The notes below the pieces were generated by a model, which was given only the letters and a program-made list of their open reading frames with translations, was not told the origin of the DNA and made no database searches. Of a stretch of DNA of 64,000 nucleotides, positions 21,201-28,891 are shown piece by piece. Position numbers and translations under genes: made by a program. The stretch covers positions 8,343-72,342 of the forward strand of contig JBDTVS010000072.1 in NCBI GenBank assembly GCA_040007095.1. Reading direction: 5' to 3'. This DNA comes from JBDTVS01 sp040007095 (lineage in GTDB: Bacteria > Acidobacteriota > Vicinamibacteria > Vicinamibacterales > CAVVIG01). Each line of letters starts with the position of its first letter. Position 1 is the first letter of the stretch.

Positions 21201-21314
21201 GAATCGTTCCGCAGGTATCTGTCGCTTCGCGCACAATCGACCGCGGATCCGCTCGTGAGGCAGGTCCGCGATCGCCTTACCGAACCCCGACCTGGAACGC
21301 GCTCGTCACCGTAA
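18288..21314 (+). CDS. Ser/Thr protein kinase with N-terminal zinc ribbon and extracytoplasmic TPR domain
   Basis: One thousand eight residues. A zinc ribbon opens the protein (C3, C6, C17, C20). The PknB-like kinase domain follows: glycine loop LGVGGMGAVY (81-90), Lys104, HRDLKPAN from about 200, DFG at 220-222 and the APEQARG segment. One TM helix (GLPMVAAIVAVLVAAGGG, about 375-395) leads to an outside region: a domain resembling the common penicillin-amidase-like or FlgO-type fold (VSVVIADLDNRTGDPTFDRT) and then TPR-like helices to the end. It probably senses an external signal and phosphorylates cytoplasmic Ser/Thr targets; FHA-domain proteins such as the phosphatase at 25.5 kb are plausible partners (inference). 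Its 3' end overlaps the converging metalloprotease tail by about 38 bases. Confidence 0.92.
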   Translation: MTCLSCGAELPASETSCSHCSAAGADSFATVVSARSPFDNPTILSTPAPASETPRGAARTSERTLKGGEPFGTRYHIIRALGVGGMGAVYHAWDTELAEAIAIKVIRPEVLADAAGASDIETRFKHELLLARQVSHRNVVRIHDLGNIDGIKFITMAYVEGTDLATLLKREGSLDIPRALRIMRAVLDGVRAAHAAGIVHRDLKPANIMIRNDGEALVMDFGIARSIVAPAATAAAVVPFPAGIGRAPAPLPGATLHNAVVGTLHYMAPEQARGTDTDQRADVYALGLILYDMIAGRYRADHAESAVAELESRMSASPPALKTIVPAVSQALSDIVARCLEPDRDRRFASADALMDTLARFDANGEPLRVKRVVGLPMVAAIVAVLVAAGGGLWWYQRQQIPAAPHDPVSVVIADLDNRTGDPTFDRTLEPMIKRALEGAGFITAYDRNGLRGLGARPRDRFDEAGAREVAVQHGLGVVIAGAIEPDGGGFRLSLRARQSVAGTETVTTQGRATTKDQVVDTTMRLVERVRQALGDDSSASSQQFAMASLSASSFEVVRLYANAMAAQSANRFEEARDQAAKAVTSDPKFGIGYLVLAVSSRYLGRMDDVRKYLAEALSHLDGMTERERYQTRGFSYVVSGDYEQCVKEYSELLVRYPSDVAGRNQLALCLSSLRRMRPAMDAMREIVKVLPKQPLFRDNLALYANYASDFTAAEQEARQVEGQDAYATLALAFAQLGQGDLTGAKKTYEELAAMNGPGASLAASGLGDLASVEGRFSEAVRILRAGATADVIAKNPEAAAAKLVAAAYAELSQGRGRAAIDLATDALQQNAAIKIRFLAGRTFIEAGDADRARPLIDALGKELFAEPRAYAKLLEGVAVLKQGDARQAAVLMRDANVMFDTWIGQFDLGRAALAAGATTQADSAFDACLNARRGEAIALFVDEEPTFAYWPQGYYYQGLVREALHNAGAAESFRRYLSLRAQSTADPLVRQVRDRLTEPRPGTRSSP

Positions 21315-21580
21315 CACCTGGCGCCACGGCGTTGATTTGCACCTCGTAGGTCCCCACCGGCAATCTCACGCCCGCCACATCCTTCGTCTGCGGGTTGAAC
21401 TTCCACGTGCGTGAAGGCTGGTCGTAGCGCAGGTTGCTCGATCGGCTGCTCCGCCATGCCCACGTGCTCAAATGCGGGCCGCGGAGCTGGCACACGAAAG
21501 TGCAGACGGACTTGCGCATGGAAGAAGCGACGAAGTAGAACTCAGTGGTCTTGGCCGCCGCGTCCGTATTTGCCGGTTTT
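21277..21580 (-). other. Likely C-terminal domain of the metzincin-like protein, out of frame
   Basis: Downstream of the stop at 21542 another minus-strand frame reads TTEFYFVASSMRKSVCTFVC, then NLRYDQPSRTWKFNPQTKD and LPVGTYEVQINAV to a stop at 21277. This resembles the small Ig-like C-terminal domain often found at the end of secreted multi-domain proteins (conserved W-x-F-x-x-Q-T-K and G-T-Y-x-V). A one-base change near 21,575, beside a T4/A4 run, would join it in frame to the metzincin-like protein. Confidence 0.5.
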
Positions 21581-24500
21581 GAGTTGTCGATCAGTGGCCG
21601 GTTTTGCCCTGTCCACCGAGGGACACGGGACGTCGACGTTCACCGTCGCGACGTTTGAGTCGTCGCTCATCGCCACGGCCGTGTCGCGCCACGTGCCAGT
21701 GTTCACGCGGTATGTAAACGAATCGGCGCCGCAGCCGCTGTAGGCGAACGCGCCGTTCGGTTGCAAAGCCACCGAGCCGTGCGCCGGCGGAGTGACGAGC
21801 ACGGCGGTCCAGTTGGACTTCACGAGGACGCCATTGACGAAGACCCCATCCGCGTCGGTGTCGTTGTCGAACACGTTTCCGGCCGCGACGCCCGTCGGGT
21901 AATAGTCGTCGATTGCGACCGGCGCGTCGTTCTGCGCCTGCACGCGAGCAAAGACCGACGGCACGCTCTTGCTCGAGCCGAAGATCGTCTGGACCCAAAA
22001 AGTAAAGGTCTGCCTGTCCGGCAGCTCTTCGCTGTCGACGCGCGTCGTCGCGTGCGAATCGGGATGAAAATCCGGAATCTGCACGACGACGCTCGATCCC
22101 GTCACGACGTGCCCGAGCACCCGCGAGACGATCGTGCCGTCTCCAAAGCCCTCGTTGGACACCGCCCATGCGATGCGATTGCGATGCAGCGGCGTTGGCG
22201 GAATCGGAGCGGCGCATGCGTCGACGCCGGTGCCGCCGAGGACGCAGGCGCTCACCGGATTGGGCGCGGCATGACCGGTGGCTTCGATCAAGTCCTGGTC
22301 GAGTTCGGTGCCGCCGATCTGCGCGAGGTAGGCGCCGCCGCCGTACGCAATGCCGCCCGCATAGGCGATGCCGCCCGCGTACGGAATACCACCTGCGTAT
22401 GCGATCCCTCCGCCGTACGCGATGCCGTCGGCGAGCGGCGTGCCGCCTCCGTATGGAATGCCGCCGCCGTACGCAATGCCGCCGCCGTAGGCGATGCCAC
22501 CGCCGTAGGCGATGCCGCCGGCATACGGAATGCCACCGCCGTAGGCGATGCCGCCGCCGTACGCAATGCCGCCGCCGTACGCGATGCCGCCGCCGTACGC
22601 AATGCCGCCGGCATACGGAATGCCGCCGCCGTAGGCGATGCCACCGCCGTACGCAATCCCGCCCGCGTACGGAATGCCGTCGGCAGCTTGTCCGCCGGCA
22701 TAGCTGATCCCGCCGGCGTACGCGATGCCACCCGCGTAGGCGATACCAGACGACACGCCCGCGGCGTTCGCGCCGGCGCCAATCCGGTCCAGACGAATCT
22801 GTGTGATGTCGTTCGCGCCGGCAAGCGTCTGCTCAAGCACGCCGTCGAAGTTCACATCCTCGGCAAAGCCGCTGTCGATCGCGCTGCCGTTTTGCGCCCA
22901 GTCGATCACGCTGCCGACGCCATCATCCTCGACCCGCGCGACTGGCGGTTCGAGGTAGATCGGCTTGCCGTCGGGACCCATGACGGGATGGCCCGACCCA
23001 TCGAGGTGGACCAGGAGCGGCGAACCGTCGCAATGGAGCGAGGCCGCGGGTGAGCCGAGAATGGAGGTAATGCCGCCAGGCGCAAGCGGTGCGTACCAGG
23101 CGGTCCGATACTTCGGCCCGCCGAGCAGCGGCCCGTCGAACAGATTCGTCTCGCCCAGCGTCGAGTCTCCGGTCAGTCCGAGCCGCGTCCCCGAGTAGTC
23201 GATCTGCGGCGTGCCGTCGGCCGCAATCAGGCCGTGCAGCTGATGCAGGTAGCTCATGCTGCTCTGGTAATTCGGCTTGCAGTTCGGTTCGACAGACGTG
23301 TGCATCCGCCGCACCCCGCCGACTGTCACCGGCGTGAACGTCGGCGGCCCGCCGCCATGCCACAGTCCGAGCAGGTGCCCGATTTCGTGGGTCATCGTCG
23401 ACGCCTGGAAGAAGTCGGTGCCGAGGAAATCGCTCGAGAGGCCGAGCGTGATCAGCACGCTCTCGCCGGGAAGATCGGCGACGCCGGATACGCGCTGCGG
23501 CGCGTGAAACTCGGGATTCGGCTCATTGCCGCTCGTGCATGCGCCAGTCTCGGACAGGGTCGAGGCGGCGAGGAACTGTGCGACGGTCGGTGACGCGACC
23601 CCCGATGGCAGGCACGGGAACGGCGATCGCGCCTCGCCGCGCGCATGGGCGAACAACACCGTTCGGAAGACGTTGTTGCGCACCGGATCGAACCGGCGGC
23701 GGCACGGCGGATCGAGCGGTCCACGCGCTGCGCAGTCGGCGAGGCCGTTCGCGTCGAGCTCTGCGCCGGAATCACTCACCCACGCATCTCGTATCTGCTG
23801 ATACTGCAGCTTCCAGCTGACGGTCCCGGCAAACTCGGGGAACTGACACCACGGCTCGACGGCAGGGTTGCACGCCTGTTCGGCAATCTTCTCGCCGCCG
23901 CGCGCGAGCGACTCGTCGCCGCTGTCGCCGCCGGCGCCCGATCCGATCAAGTAGGTGTCGGCGATGGTGTCAGCGGCATTTACGGCGTTTCGATACGCCG
24001 ACGGCGGACCGACGTCGAAATGCGCGTGGATGCCAGCTCGGTCGAGCGCGTCGCCGGCCAGCTTCAGCGCTGCGGGACGCGGCATGTGATCGTGTGGCGG
24101 CGCCGTGACGGTGACCTGGCCCTTCGCCGGATTGTAGGGAGCCGATGGCGACCCGTATGACTGCGGTTCGGTGGTCTTCATCGCCGTGACTTCGACGAAC
24201 AAGTCCTTTTGGCCGACCACCGCGCCCATCGCTTTGAGCTTCGGATACGGCTGCCCGTTCGGATCGAGCAGAGTGTCGACGCCAAACGGCGACGGATCCT
24301 CCATGATGTCGAGCAGGCCGTCGCCATCGCTGTCGTCCACCGCGGTGCCGAAGACGGTTGCCGCGAGCGCGAGGCAGTCGTACGGTTCCGGCCTGCCGTG
24401 CGCGATCTCCGCGGTTGCCTGCTCTCCGTACCGCCCGGCAACGGTGAGGCGATCCATCGCCGCTGACACGTCGAAGGTTGGCGCAGACCACGCCCGATCG

Positions 24501-25393
24501 GCCGTTCCGCCGCTCCCGCCAAACACGCCGGCGCCGATCGCGGCACCGTTGAAGACCAGTTGGGTGGTGCCGCTTGGGGCGCGTATTGCCGCAATTTCGG
24601 TGAGCTGCGCGCTCGCCCCGGTACCGTGCTTCGCGCGAAGAAACCCGCGAATCAGTTGCAGCGTGGTCTCGTTCGGCGCCTGCAGGTACGCTCCGTCGTA
24701 AACGACGATGCGGCGAAGGGCGGCGGCTGGATTCGGATCCTGATACACCACGAACAGCGTCGCGCCGGCGCTCTGTGGTGTGTGGTGGACCGAGCCCGCT
24801 TCGGGCAGCGTGACCGTATTCATCGGCTCGCCGGCGGCGAGCAGATCGACGTCATTGACCAGCCGGCGGCCGGTCGGATTGCCGTTCTCGTCGCGTTCGA
24901 TGGCCAGCAGCGGGAGCACGTCGGCACGGAATTCAGTGAGCGTCGCGCCGCCGCTGCTCCAGCATGGCGCGTAGCTTCCAGTGAGCGGCGTGTCGACGCC
25001 GCGAACGAGGGTCAGATCACGGTCGCGGAACCTGGCGCCCACGGTTTCGCCGGGCGAACTCCAGATCGTCTCCCAGTAGAGGTAGGCGGCGACGATCGTC
25101 GCGCCCTCGGGCACCACACGTGTGGTGCTCGTGCCCAGGTGCATCACGCCGGTCTGAAAACCAGTAGTGTTCGTCGCCGGCTGAAGATCGACGCTCGCGG
25201 TCGCGTAGTTTCCCGTAATCGTGAAGCTGAGCGAATATGGTAGAGGCGGAGCGCTGGCACCGGCGGCGGGTCCACGAGTCTGGTGCGCTATGAAGACGGC
25301 CGCGATCGCTGCGGCAGCGGCGAACGCGCGAAGACGCGAGTCGCGCAGTCGGAAGACACGCCCGAAGAGTCGGTAGCTGTTAGTAAATGTCAT
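21542..25393 (-). CDS. Secreted metzincin-like metalloprotease with hexapeptide repeat tract and Ig-like domain
   Basis: About 1,283 residues from ATG 25393 (a TTG at 25408 is possible; no clear ribosome site). A membrane-signal segment (FAAAAAIAAVFIAH) is followed by a long beta-rich region, a calcium-type DSDGDG motif, then HEIGHLLGLWH near residue 670 with a Met-turn candidate QSSMSYLHQL: the zinc site and Met-turn of metzincin peptidases. About 220 residues later comes a tract of some 22 near-identical hexapeptides (GGIAYG type), then a cadherin/Big-like domain (NDAPVAIDDYYP, FDNDTDADGVF). It is probably exported and cleaves extracellular or surface protein; substrate unknown. A further C-terminal domain lies out of frame downstream. 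Confidence 0.8.
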   Translation of the reverse strand: MTFTNSYRLFGRVFRLRDSRLRAFAAAAAIAAVFIAHQTRGPAAGASAPPLPYSLSFTITGNYATASVDLQPATNTTGFQTGVMHLGTSTTRVVPEGATIVAAYLYWETIWSSPGETVGARFRDRDLTLVRGVDTPLTGSYAPCWSSGGATLTEFRADVLPLLAIERDENGNPTGRRLVNDVDLLAAGEPMNTVTLPEAGSVHHTPQSAGATLFVVYQDPNPAAALRRIVVYDGAYLQAPNETTLQLIRGFLRAKHGTGASAQLTEIAAIRAPSGTTQLVFNGAAIGAGVFGGSGGTADRAWSAPTFDVSAAMDRLTVAGRYGEQATAEIAHGRPEPYDCLALAATVFGTAVDDSDGDGLLDIMEDPSPFGVDTLLDPNGQPYPKLKAMGAVVGQKDLFVEVTAMKTTEPQSYGSPSAPYNPAKGQVTVTAPPHDHMPRPAALKLAGDALDRAGIHAHFDVGPPSAYRNAVNAADTIADTYLIGSGAGGDSGDESLARGGEKIAEQACNPAVEPWCQFPEFAGTVSWKLQYQQIRDAWVSDSGAELDANGLADCAARGPLDPPCRRRFDPVRNNVFRTVLFAHARGEARSPFPCLPSGVASPTVAQFLAASTLSETGACTSGNEPNPEFHAPQRVSGVADLPGESVLITLGLSSDFLGTDFFQASTMTHEIGHLLGLWHGGGPPTFTPVTVGGVRRMHTSVEPNCKPNYQSSMSYLHQLHGLIAADGTPQIDYSGTRLGLTGDSTLGETNLFDGPLLGGPKYRTAWYAPLAPGGITSILGSPAASLHCDGSPLLVHLDGSGHPVMGPDGKPIYLEPPVARVEDDGVGSVIDWAQNGSAIDSGFAEDVNFDGVLEQTLAGANDITQIRLDRIGAGANAAGVSSGIAYAGGIAYAGGISYAGGQAADGIPYAGGIAYGGGIAYGGGIPYAGGIAYGGGIAYGGGIAYGGGIAYGGGIPYAGGIAYGGGIAYGGGIAYGGGIPYGGGTPLADGIAYGGGIAYAGGIPYAGGIAYAGGIAYGGGAYLAQIGGTELDQDLIEATGHAAPNPVSACVLGGTGVDACAAPIPPTPLHRNRIAWAVSNEGFGDGTIVSRVLGHVVTGSSVVVQIPDFHPDSHATTRVDSEELPDRQTFTFWVQTIFGSSKSVPSVFARVQAQNDAPVAIDDYYPTGVAAGNVFDNDTDADGVFVNGVLVKSNWTAVLVTPPAHGSVALQPNGAFAYSGCGADSFTYRVNTGTWRDTAVAMSDDSNVATVNVDVPCPSVDRAKPATDRQLKTGKYGRGGQDH
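22332..22744 (-). repeat. 18-bp tandem repeats encoding GGI(A/P)Y(A/G) hexapeptides
   Basis: About 413 bases made of roughly 22 units of 18 bp within the metzincin-like gene. On the plus strand the unit reads approximately GCCGCCGTACGCAATGCC. In protein most units are IAYGGG, IAYAGG or IPYAGG, with two degenerate ones (QAADG near the start and TPLADG near the end). Length stays in frame throughout. Codon third positions vary between units (TAC/TAT, GCG/GCC, ATT/ATC), so selection on the peptide, not only recent copying, is suggested. Confidence 0.95.
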
Positions 25394-25488
25394 ATTGGGG
25401 AGGCGCAAGGGGAAACAGGATGATACTCTTTGTGCTCCCGTTCCGCCGCCGATAATTGTGTGAATTCGGTAAATTCTTTTAAGTAGTG

Positions 25489-26619
25489 ATGTCTCCGTTC
25501 GACCCAGACGAATTCCAGAACACTCTCGTCAGTGCCCGCAAGCCGGCTGACACGCCCCCGGAGCCGGACAAGCTCGGCCATTATCTGGTCGCCGTCGCGG
25601 GAACCGACCCAGGACGCATCGACGAAATCACACCGGCGCCGATCACCATCGGGCGCGATCCGAAGCAGACCGTCGTGTTCGCGGATACAGAGCTCTCGCG
25701 CGCCCACGTCCGCTTCTGGCTCGAGAACGGCAGCGCCGTCGTCGAGGATCTCCGATCGACGAATGGCACCTTTGTCGACGGGCGGCGGATTGCCGATTGC
25801 ACGCCGCTGTCCGACGGCGCCCTGGTCCGCGCCGGCCAGCAGATCCTGAAGTACGAGCGACGGACCCGCGAGGAGGTGACGCGCGCGCTGGAGCTCCGTC
25901 GCGAGCTCGAGAGGGCGCAGCAGTACGTGTTGTCCCAACTGCCGCCGCCGATCGACGGGCGCGTTTGCGCCACTTGGCACTTCGTCCCATCGTCGCAGCT
26001 CGGCGGCGATTCCTTCGGATATGGCTGGATCGATGACGACACGTTCGTCTTCTATCTCATCGACGTATCGGGCCACGGCGTCGGCGCCGCAATGCATTCG
26101 GTGGCGGTCATGAATGTGCTCCGGCAGCGGGCGCTCCCTGACGTCGACTTCGCGGATCCGGGTGCGGTGCTCTCGAACCTGAACGAACGGTTCCAGATGG
26201 ATACCCACGACGGCATGTATTTCACGATCTGGTACGGCGTGTATCGAGGTGAGGCTCGGCGCCTCGTTTTTAGCGCCGCTGGCCATCACGCCGCGTATCT
26301 CGTGAGCGGGGGCGACGCGCCGGTGCCGATCGGCCTGTCCGACTTGATGATTGGGGCCGTCCCAGCCGTCACGTACGTCACAAGCGAGACCACGTTGCCT
26401 CCCGATAGCACCGTCTATCTCTTCAGCGACGGCGTGTTCGAGATCGTGACGAAGGAGGAGCAGCCGTGGCGGCTCGGAGACTTCGTGGCGCTGCTCGCGG
26501 CCGACAACGTCGGGAAGCAGCGGCCGACACCGGCCTGGCTGTATGATTCGGTGAAGGCGCGCGTGAAGAACGGCGCGTTTGACGACGATTTCTCGCTCGT
26601 CTCGATAATGTTCGCGTAG
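25489..26619 (+). CDS. FHA domain fused to PP2C/SpoIIE-type serine phosphatase
   Basis: Three hundred seventy-six residues from ATG 25489 (GTG just before). An FHA domain, which binds phosphothreonine, occupies about 45-115: ITIGRDPKQTVVF, SRAHVRF and STNGTFVDG carry the key G-R, S-x-x-H and N-G residues. A helical linker (RELERAQQYVLSQLPPP) leads to a SpoIIE/RsbU-type phosphatase with metal-binding motifs DVSGHGVGAAM, AGHHAAYLVSGG, LFSDGVFE and DDDFSLV. It probably dephosphorylates the STAS protein encoded next, releasing a partner switch, with the FHA domain reading kinase activity. Separated by about 75 bases from the STAS gene in the same direction. Confidence 0.92.
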   Translation: MSPFDPDEFQNTLVSARKPADTPPEPDKLGHYLVAVAGTDPGRIDEITPAPITIGRDPKQTVVFADTELSRAHVRFWLENGSAVVEDLRSTNGTFVDGRRIADCTPLSDGALVRAGQQILKYERRTREEVTRALELRRELERAQQYVLSQLPPPIDGRVCATWHFVPSSQLGGDSFGYGWIDDDTFVFYLIDVSGHGVGAAMHSVAVMNVLRQRALPDVDFADPGAVLSNLNERFQMDTHDGMYFTIWYGVYRGEARRLVFSAAGHHAAYLVSGGDAPVPIGLSDLMIGAVPAVTYVTSETTLPPDSTVYLFSDGVFEIVTKEEQPWRLGDFVALLAADNVGKQRPTPAWLYDSVKARVKNGAFDDDFSLVSIMFA

Positions 26620-26693
26620 TCCGTTCGAGTGCCTGTTACCATGCCGTCACACCGCTTCCGGTAGCATCGGCACCTGCATCTGAGGCATACACC

Positions 26694-27038
26694 GTGCAGC
26701 TTGAGATCAGCACCCTCGGAGATCGTCTTGTCAAGATCGCGCTTGCTGGCCGGCTCGACACCCAGGGCGTCGAGCGCGTGGAAACGAAATTCGTGTCCGC
26801 GATCGTGCCGCAGGGCAACGATGCCATCGTCGATCTTTCGGCCGTCGACTACATCACGTCGATGGGCATTCGCATGCTCATCTTGACGGCGCGCAGCCTG
26901 AAACTGCGGGAACGCAAGCTGGCGCTGTACGGAGTCAACCCGCTGGTCGGCGAGGTGTTCGAGGCGGTGGCGCTGCAGAAGATCATCCCGATCTGCGTCA
27001 CCGAGTCCGAAGCGCTCGCCGCGGTTCAGTCGGCGTAG
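26694..27038 (+). CDS. STAS-domain anti-anti-sigma factor
   Basis: One hundred fourteen residues from GTG 26694. A single STAS domain: strand-rich start, LAGRLDTQGVERVE, DLSAVDYITSMGIRMLI and a terminal helix. The phosphorylatable serine is S56 in YITSMGIR. Size and motif fit SpoIIAA/RsbV proteins, which bind the anti-sigma kinase when unphosphorylated. It ends 6 bases before the HATPase gene, and its phosphatase lies directly upstream, so a complete partner switch is present. Confidence 0.92.
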   Translation: MQLEISTLGDRLVKIALAGRLDTQGVERVETKFVSAIVPQGNDAIVDLSAVDYITSMGIRMLILTARSLKLRERKLALYGVNPLVGEVFEAVALQKIIPICVTESEALAAVQSA

Positions 27039-27044
27039 CACCGC

Positions 27045-27476
27045 ATGGTCGCCTCATCGGGTCCCACCGGCCAGCACACGCTCCGGTTTCCCGCGACTCT
27101 CGACGGGTTCACGTCAGCGAGCGAGTCGCTTCGCCGTCTGCTCGACGCCGAGCGCGTCGACGGACGCGGGCGGCGCAACGTCGAGCTCGCGTTCGAGGAA
27201 ATCTGCACGAACATCGTCCGGCACGGCCGGCCGCGAAGCGACGTCGAAGTGACGCTGCTGTTCGGCGGCGACGAGGTTCTGCTGACGTTCGAAGACGATG
27301 GCATCGCATTCGATCCGCTCGGACATCCCGACCCGGACGTACCCGCGTCACTCGAGCTGGCGCGGATCGGTGGGCTCGGCGTATTCCTGGTGAAGAAGCT
27401 CGCCGCGCGCATCCAATACGAACGCACGCCGCAACAACGCAACCGAGTGACTGTCGCGATCGCCGCCGCCCCCTAG
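27045..27476 (+). CDS. Anti-sigma regulatory kinase (HATPase, RsbW-like)
   Basis: One hundred forty-three residues from ATG 27045. A lone GHKL ATPase domain: N-box ELAFEEICTNIVRHG with N56, G1-box TFEDDGIAFDP, and G2-box GGLGVFLVKKL. No sensor or dimer domain, matching RsbW/SpoIIAB. It would phosphorylate the neighbouring STAS protein and bind a sigma factor or other target. The target is not encoded next door; the nearest ECF sigma factor is at 56 kb and ECFs are not the usual partner. Confidence 0.9.
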   Translation: MVASSGPTGQHTLRFPATLDGFTSASESLRRLLDAERVDGRGRRNVELAFEEICTNIVRHGRPRSDVEVTLLFGGDEVLLTFEDDGIAFDPLGHPDPDVPASLELARIGGLGVFLVKKLAARIQYERTPQQRNRVTVAIAAAP

Positions 27477-27731
27477 CAGCCAGAGCCCAGGACGTGATCG
27501 TCGTGTTGGCGGGAGTTGGAACACGACGCAGTGATCGTTCGTTCGCGACATGAGTCGGCGCGCTCACGTTCAAGGCCAAGTCGGCTGAACGAACATGACT
27601 TTTCAGGCGTCATAATCGCTCGCCTTGACGATAGATGCTATGTAGGCACCGACCAGGCGGCTGAAGAGTACGGGCCGCCGCGTTAAGCCTCCCGCCATGT
27701 GCTCGTTGGGCACAACAAGGAGGGAGCTGGT

Positions 27732-27870
27732 ATGACCGCGACGACCCTGCGCGAGTGTAACGCACCTGGTACGACGTTGATGCTGGCCTTTGATCTTGGG
27801 AGTACGAAGTGGACGCTCGGGTTCACCACCGCGCCGGCGCAGCGCCCGCGCATTCGCACTCTGGGCGCTG
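27732..27870 (+). pseudogene. IS110-type transposase N-terminal scrap
   Basis: MLAFDLGSTKWTLGFTTAPA followed by QRPRIR resembles the RuvC-like start of IS110-family transposases (first acidic residue D in the FDLG motif). Only about 45 residues remain before the frame becomes unrelated. A GGAGCTGG ribosome-like site precedes the ATG at 27732, so the native start seems preserved. Confidence 0.5.
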
Positions 27871-27914
27871 AGCCAGGCAGTCCGCATCGGCCCTGTCCTC
27901 TCCGGCAGCCTGAG

Positions 27915-28040
27915 GACGTGTCAACGGAGCGGGAAGCGTGTGCTGACCGGCGACGGGCCGCTCGGCCTCGCGATTGCGCGCGATCGCGACGGGACCTTTC
28001 GAGCCGCGGCTGCTGCCCGAGCACGACAAGATCCTTGAGA
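27915..28040 (+). pseudogene. IS256-type (mutator) transposase scrap
   Basis: RSGKRVLTGDGPLGLAIARD then RDGTF and, after a one-base shift at TTTC, EPRLLPEHDKIL. This order (K-x-L/V-x-T-x-x-G-P-L, P/A-R-D-R-x-G-x-F-x-P-x-L) is the conserved early region of IS256 transposases. About 40 residues remain, lacking the catalytic DDE core. Confidence 0.5.
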
Positions 28041-28160
28041 GCGACATGTCCTTGAAGCTGGCACCAGGCGGAATCGTGATCGGCGCGTAGGGTTGGCCCG
28101 CGTACTTGTCGCTGACGTACTTGATGAAGAGGAGCACTGCGGCGGCGATCAACAGGCGCG
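28041..28160 (-). pseudogene. Type I restriction-modification HsdM, N-terminal scrap
   Basis: Minus strand LLFIKYVSDKYAGQPYAPI and IPPGASFKDM match the start of type I methyltransferase subunits, where LLFIKYVSD-x-Y is strongly conserved. Thirty to forty residues only. It directly joins the IS256 remnant in opposite orientation. Confidence 0.5.
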
Positions 28161-28447
28161 TGGATCCGCGTGCTGAGGTACGTCGCCTGGCGCCAGATTG
28201 CACGCAAAGATCACGAACCGGCGGATTAGCGTGAAGGTCGCGCGCGAAAAATCGTGGAAGATCGCTTGGGGCATTTTTCTCACGGGCCTATTTACCTGCC
28301 GCTCGATATGCACACGTTCACGCCGCGTCCCGGCCACATCATCCATCCCCTCCTGGCGACTCATGCGGCGCTCCCGGTGTCGCGTCTGACGTCCACATCG
28401 CCGTGTCAGGTCTGCACGGGATGCGGGTGTGAAATTGCTCCGAACCG

Positions 28448-28840
28448 TTGAACGTGGGCATCGACCAGGCGCGGACGCTACTCAACCGGGTCCCGGCGCT
28501 TCAGCGTCCCAGCGATCTGGACCTGCTCGTGTTCTTCGCAAGACATCCGCACCCCCTGCTCTCCACGGAGCAGTTCGCTCGGCTGCTGGGCTACCCGATC
28601 GAGGAGATCGCCCGGTCGCTGGGTGTGCTCCTGACCGCGGGCTTTGTCACGCGCGCGCAGCAACAGAATAGGACCCGACCCGCCCGGATGTACGGGTTCT
28701 CACCGCCGGACGCGACCGCCGACGTGCTGGCCGCCCTGGTGGAGCAAGCATCCACACGCGAAGGACGTGTGGCGCTAAGGCTCGCGTTGACAGAGTCGCA
28801 GGCCGCCGCCCCGCCCGCGATCAGCGACGGCCAGCCGTGA
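28448..28840 (+). CDS. Winged-helix regulator upstream of the KaiC-like gene
   Basis: One hundred thirty residues from TTG 28448 (GTG 28454 is equally good). The central part LLSTEQFARLLGYPIEEIAR SLGVLLTAGFVTR is a winged helix: helix-turn-helix then a short wing, as in MarR/ArsR-like or phosphosensing regulators. No metal-binding cysteines. It lies 51 bases upstream of the KaiC-like ATPase in the same direction, so it probably belongs to that operon or controls it (inference). Confidence 0.65.
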   Translation: MNVGIDQARTLLNRVPALQRPSDLDLLVFFARHPHPLLSTEQFARLLGYPIEEIARSLGVLLTAGFVTRAQQQNRTRPARMYGFSPPDATADVLAALVEQASTREGRVALRLALTESQAAAPPAISDGQP

Positions 28841-28891
28841 TCACTACCACAACACCTGCCGTGTGATGGCGACTGGGAGGAGGAAGGCGTG

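Noticed and set aside
22332..22744. Regular 18-base periodicity taken at first as a possible CRISPR-like or satellite array
   Set aside because: There are no spacers, every unit keeps the minus-strand reading frame and the array lies inside a long gene with a metzincin-like core; it encodes hexapeptides.
21761..23053. Plus-strand open frame of 430 codons over the metzincin-like gene with repeated GDA-type segments
   Set aside because: The repeats are simply the antisense reading of the hexapeptide tract; the minus strand has signal peptide, zinc site and domains.
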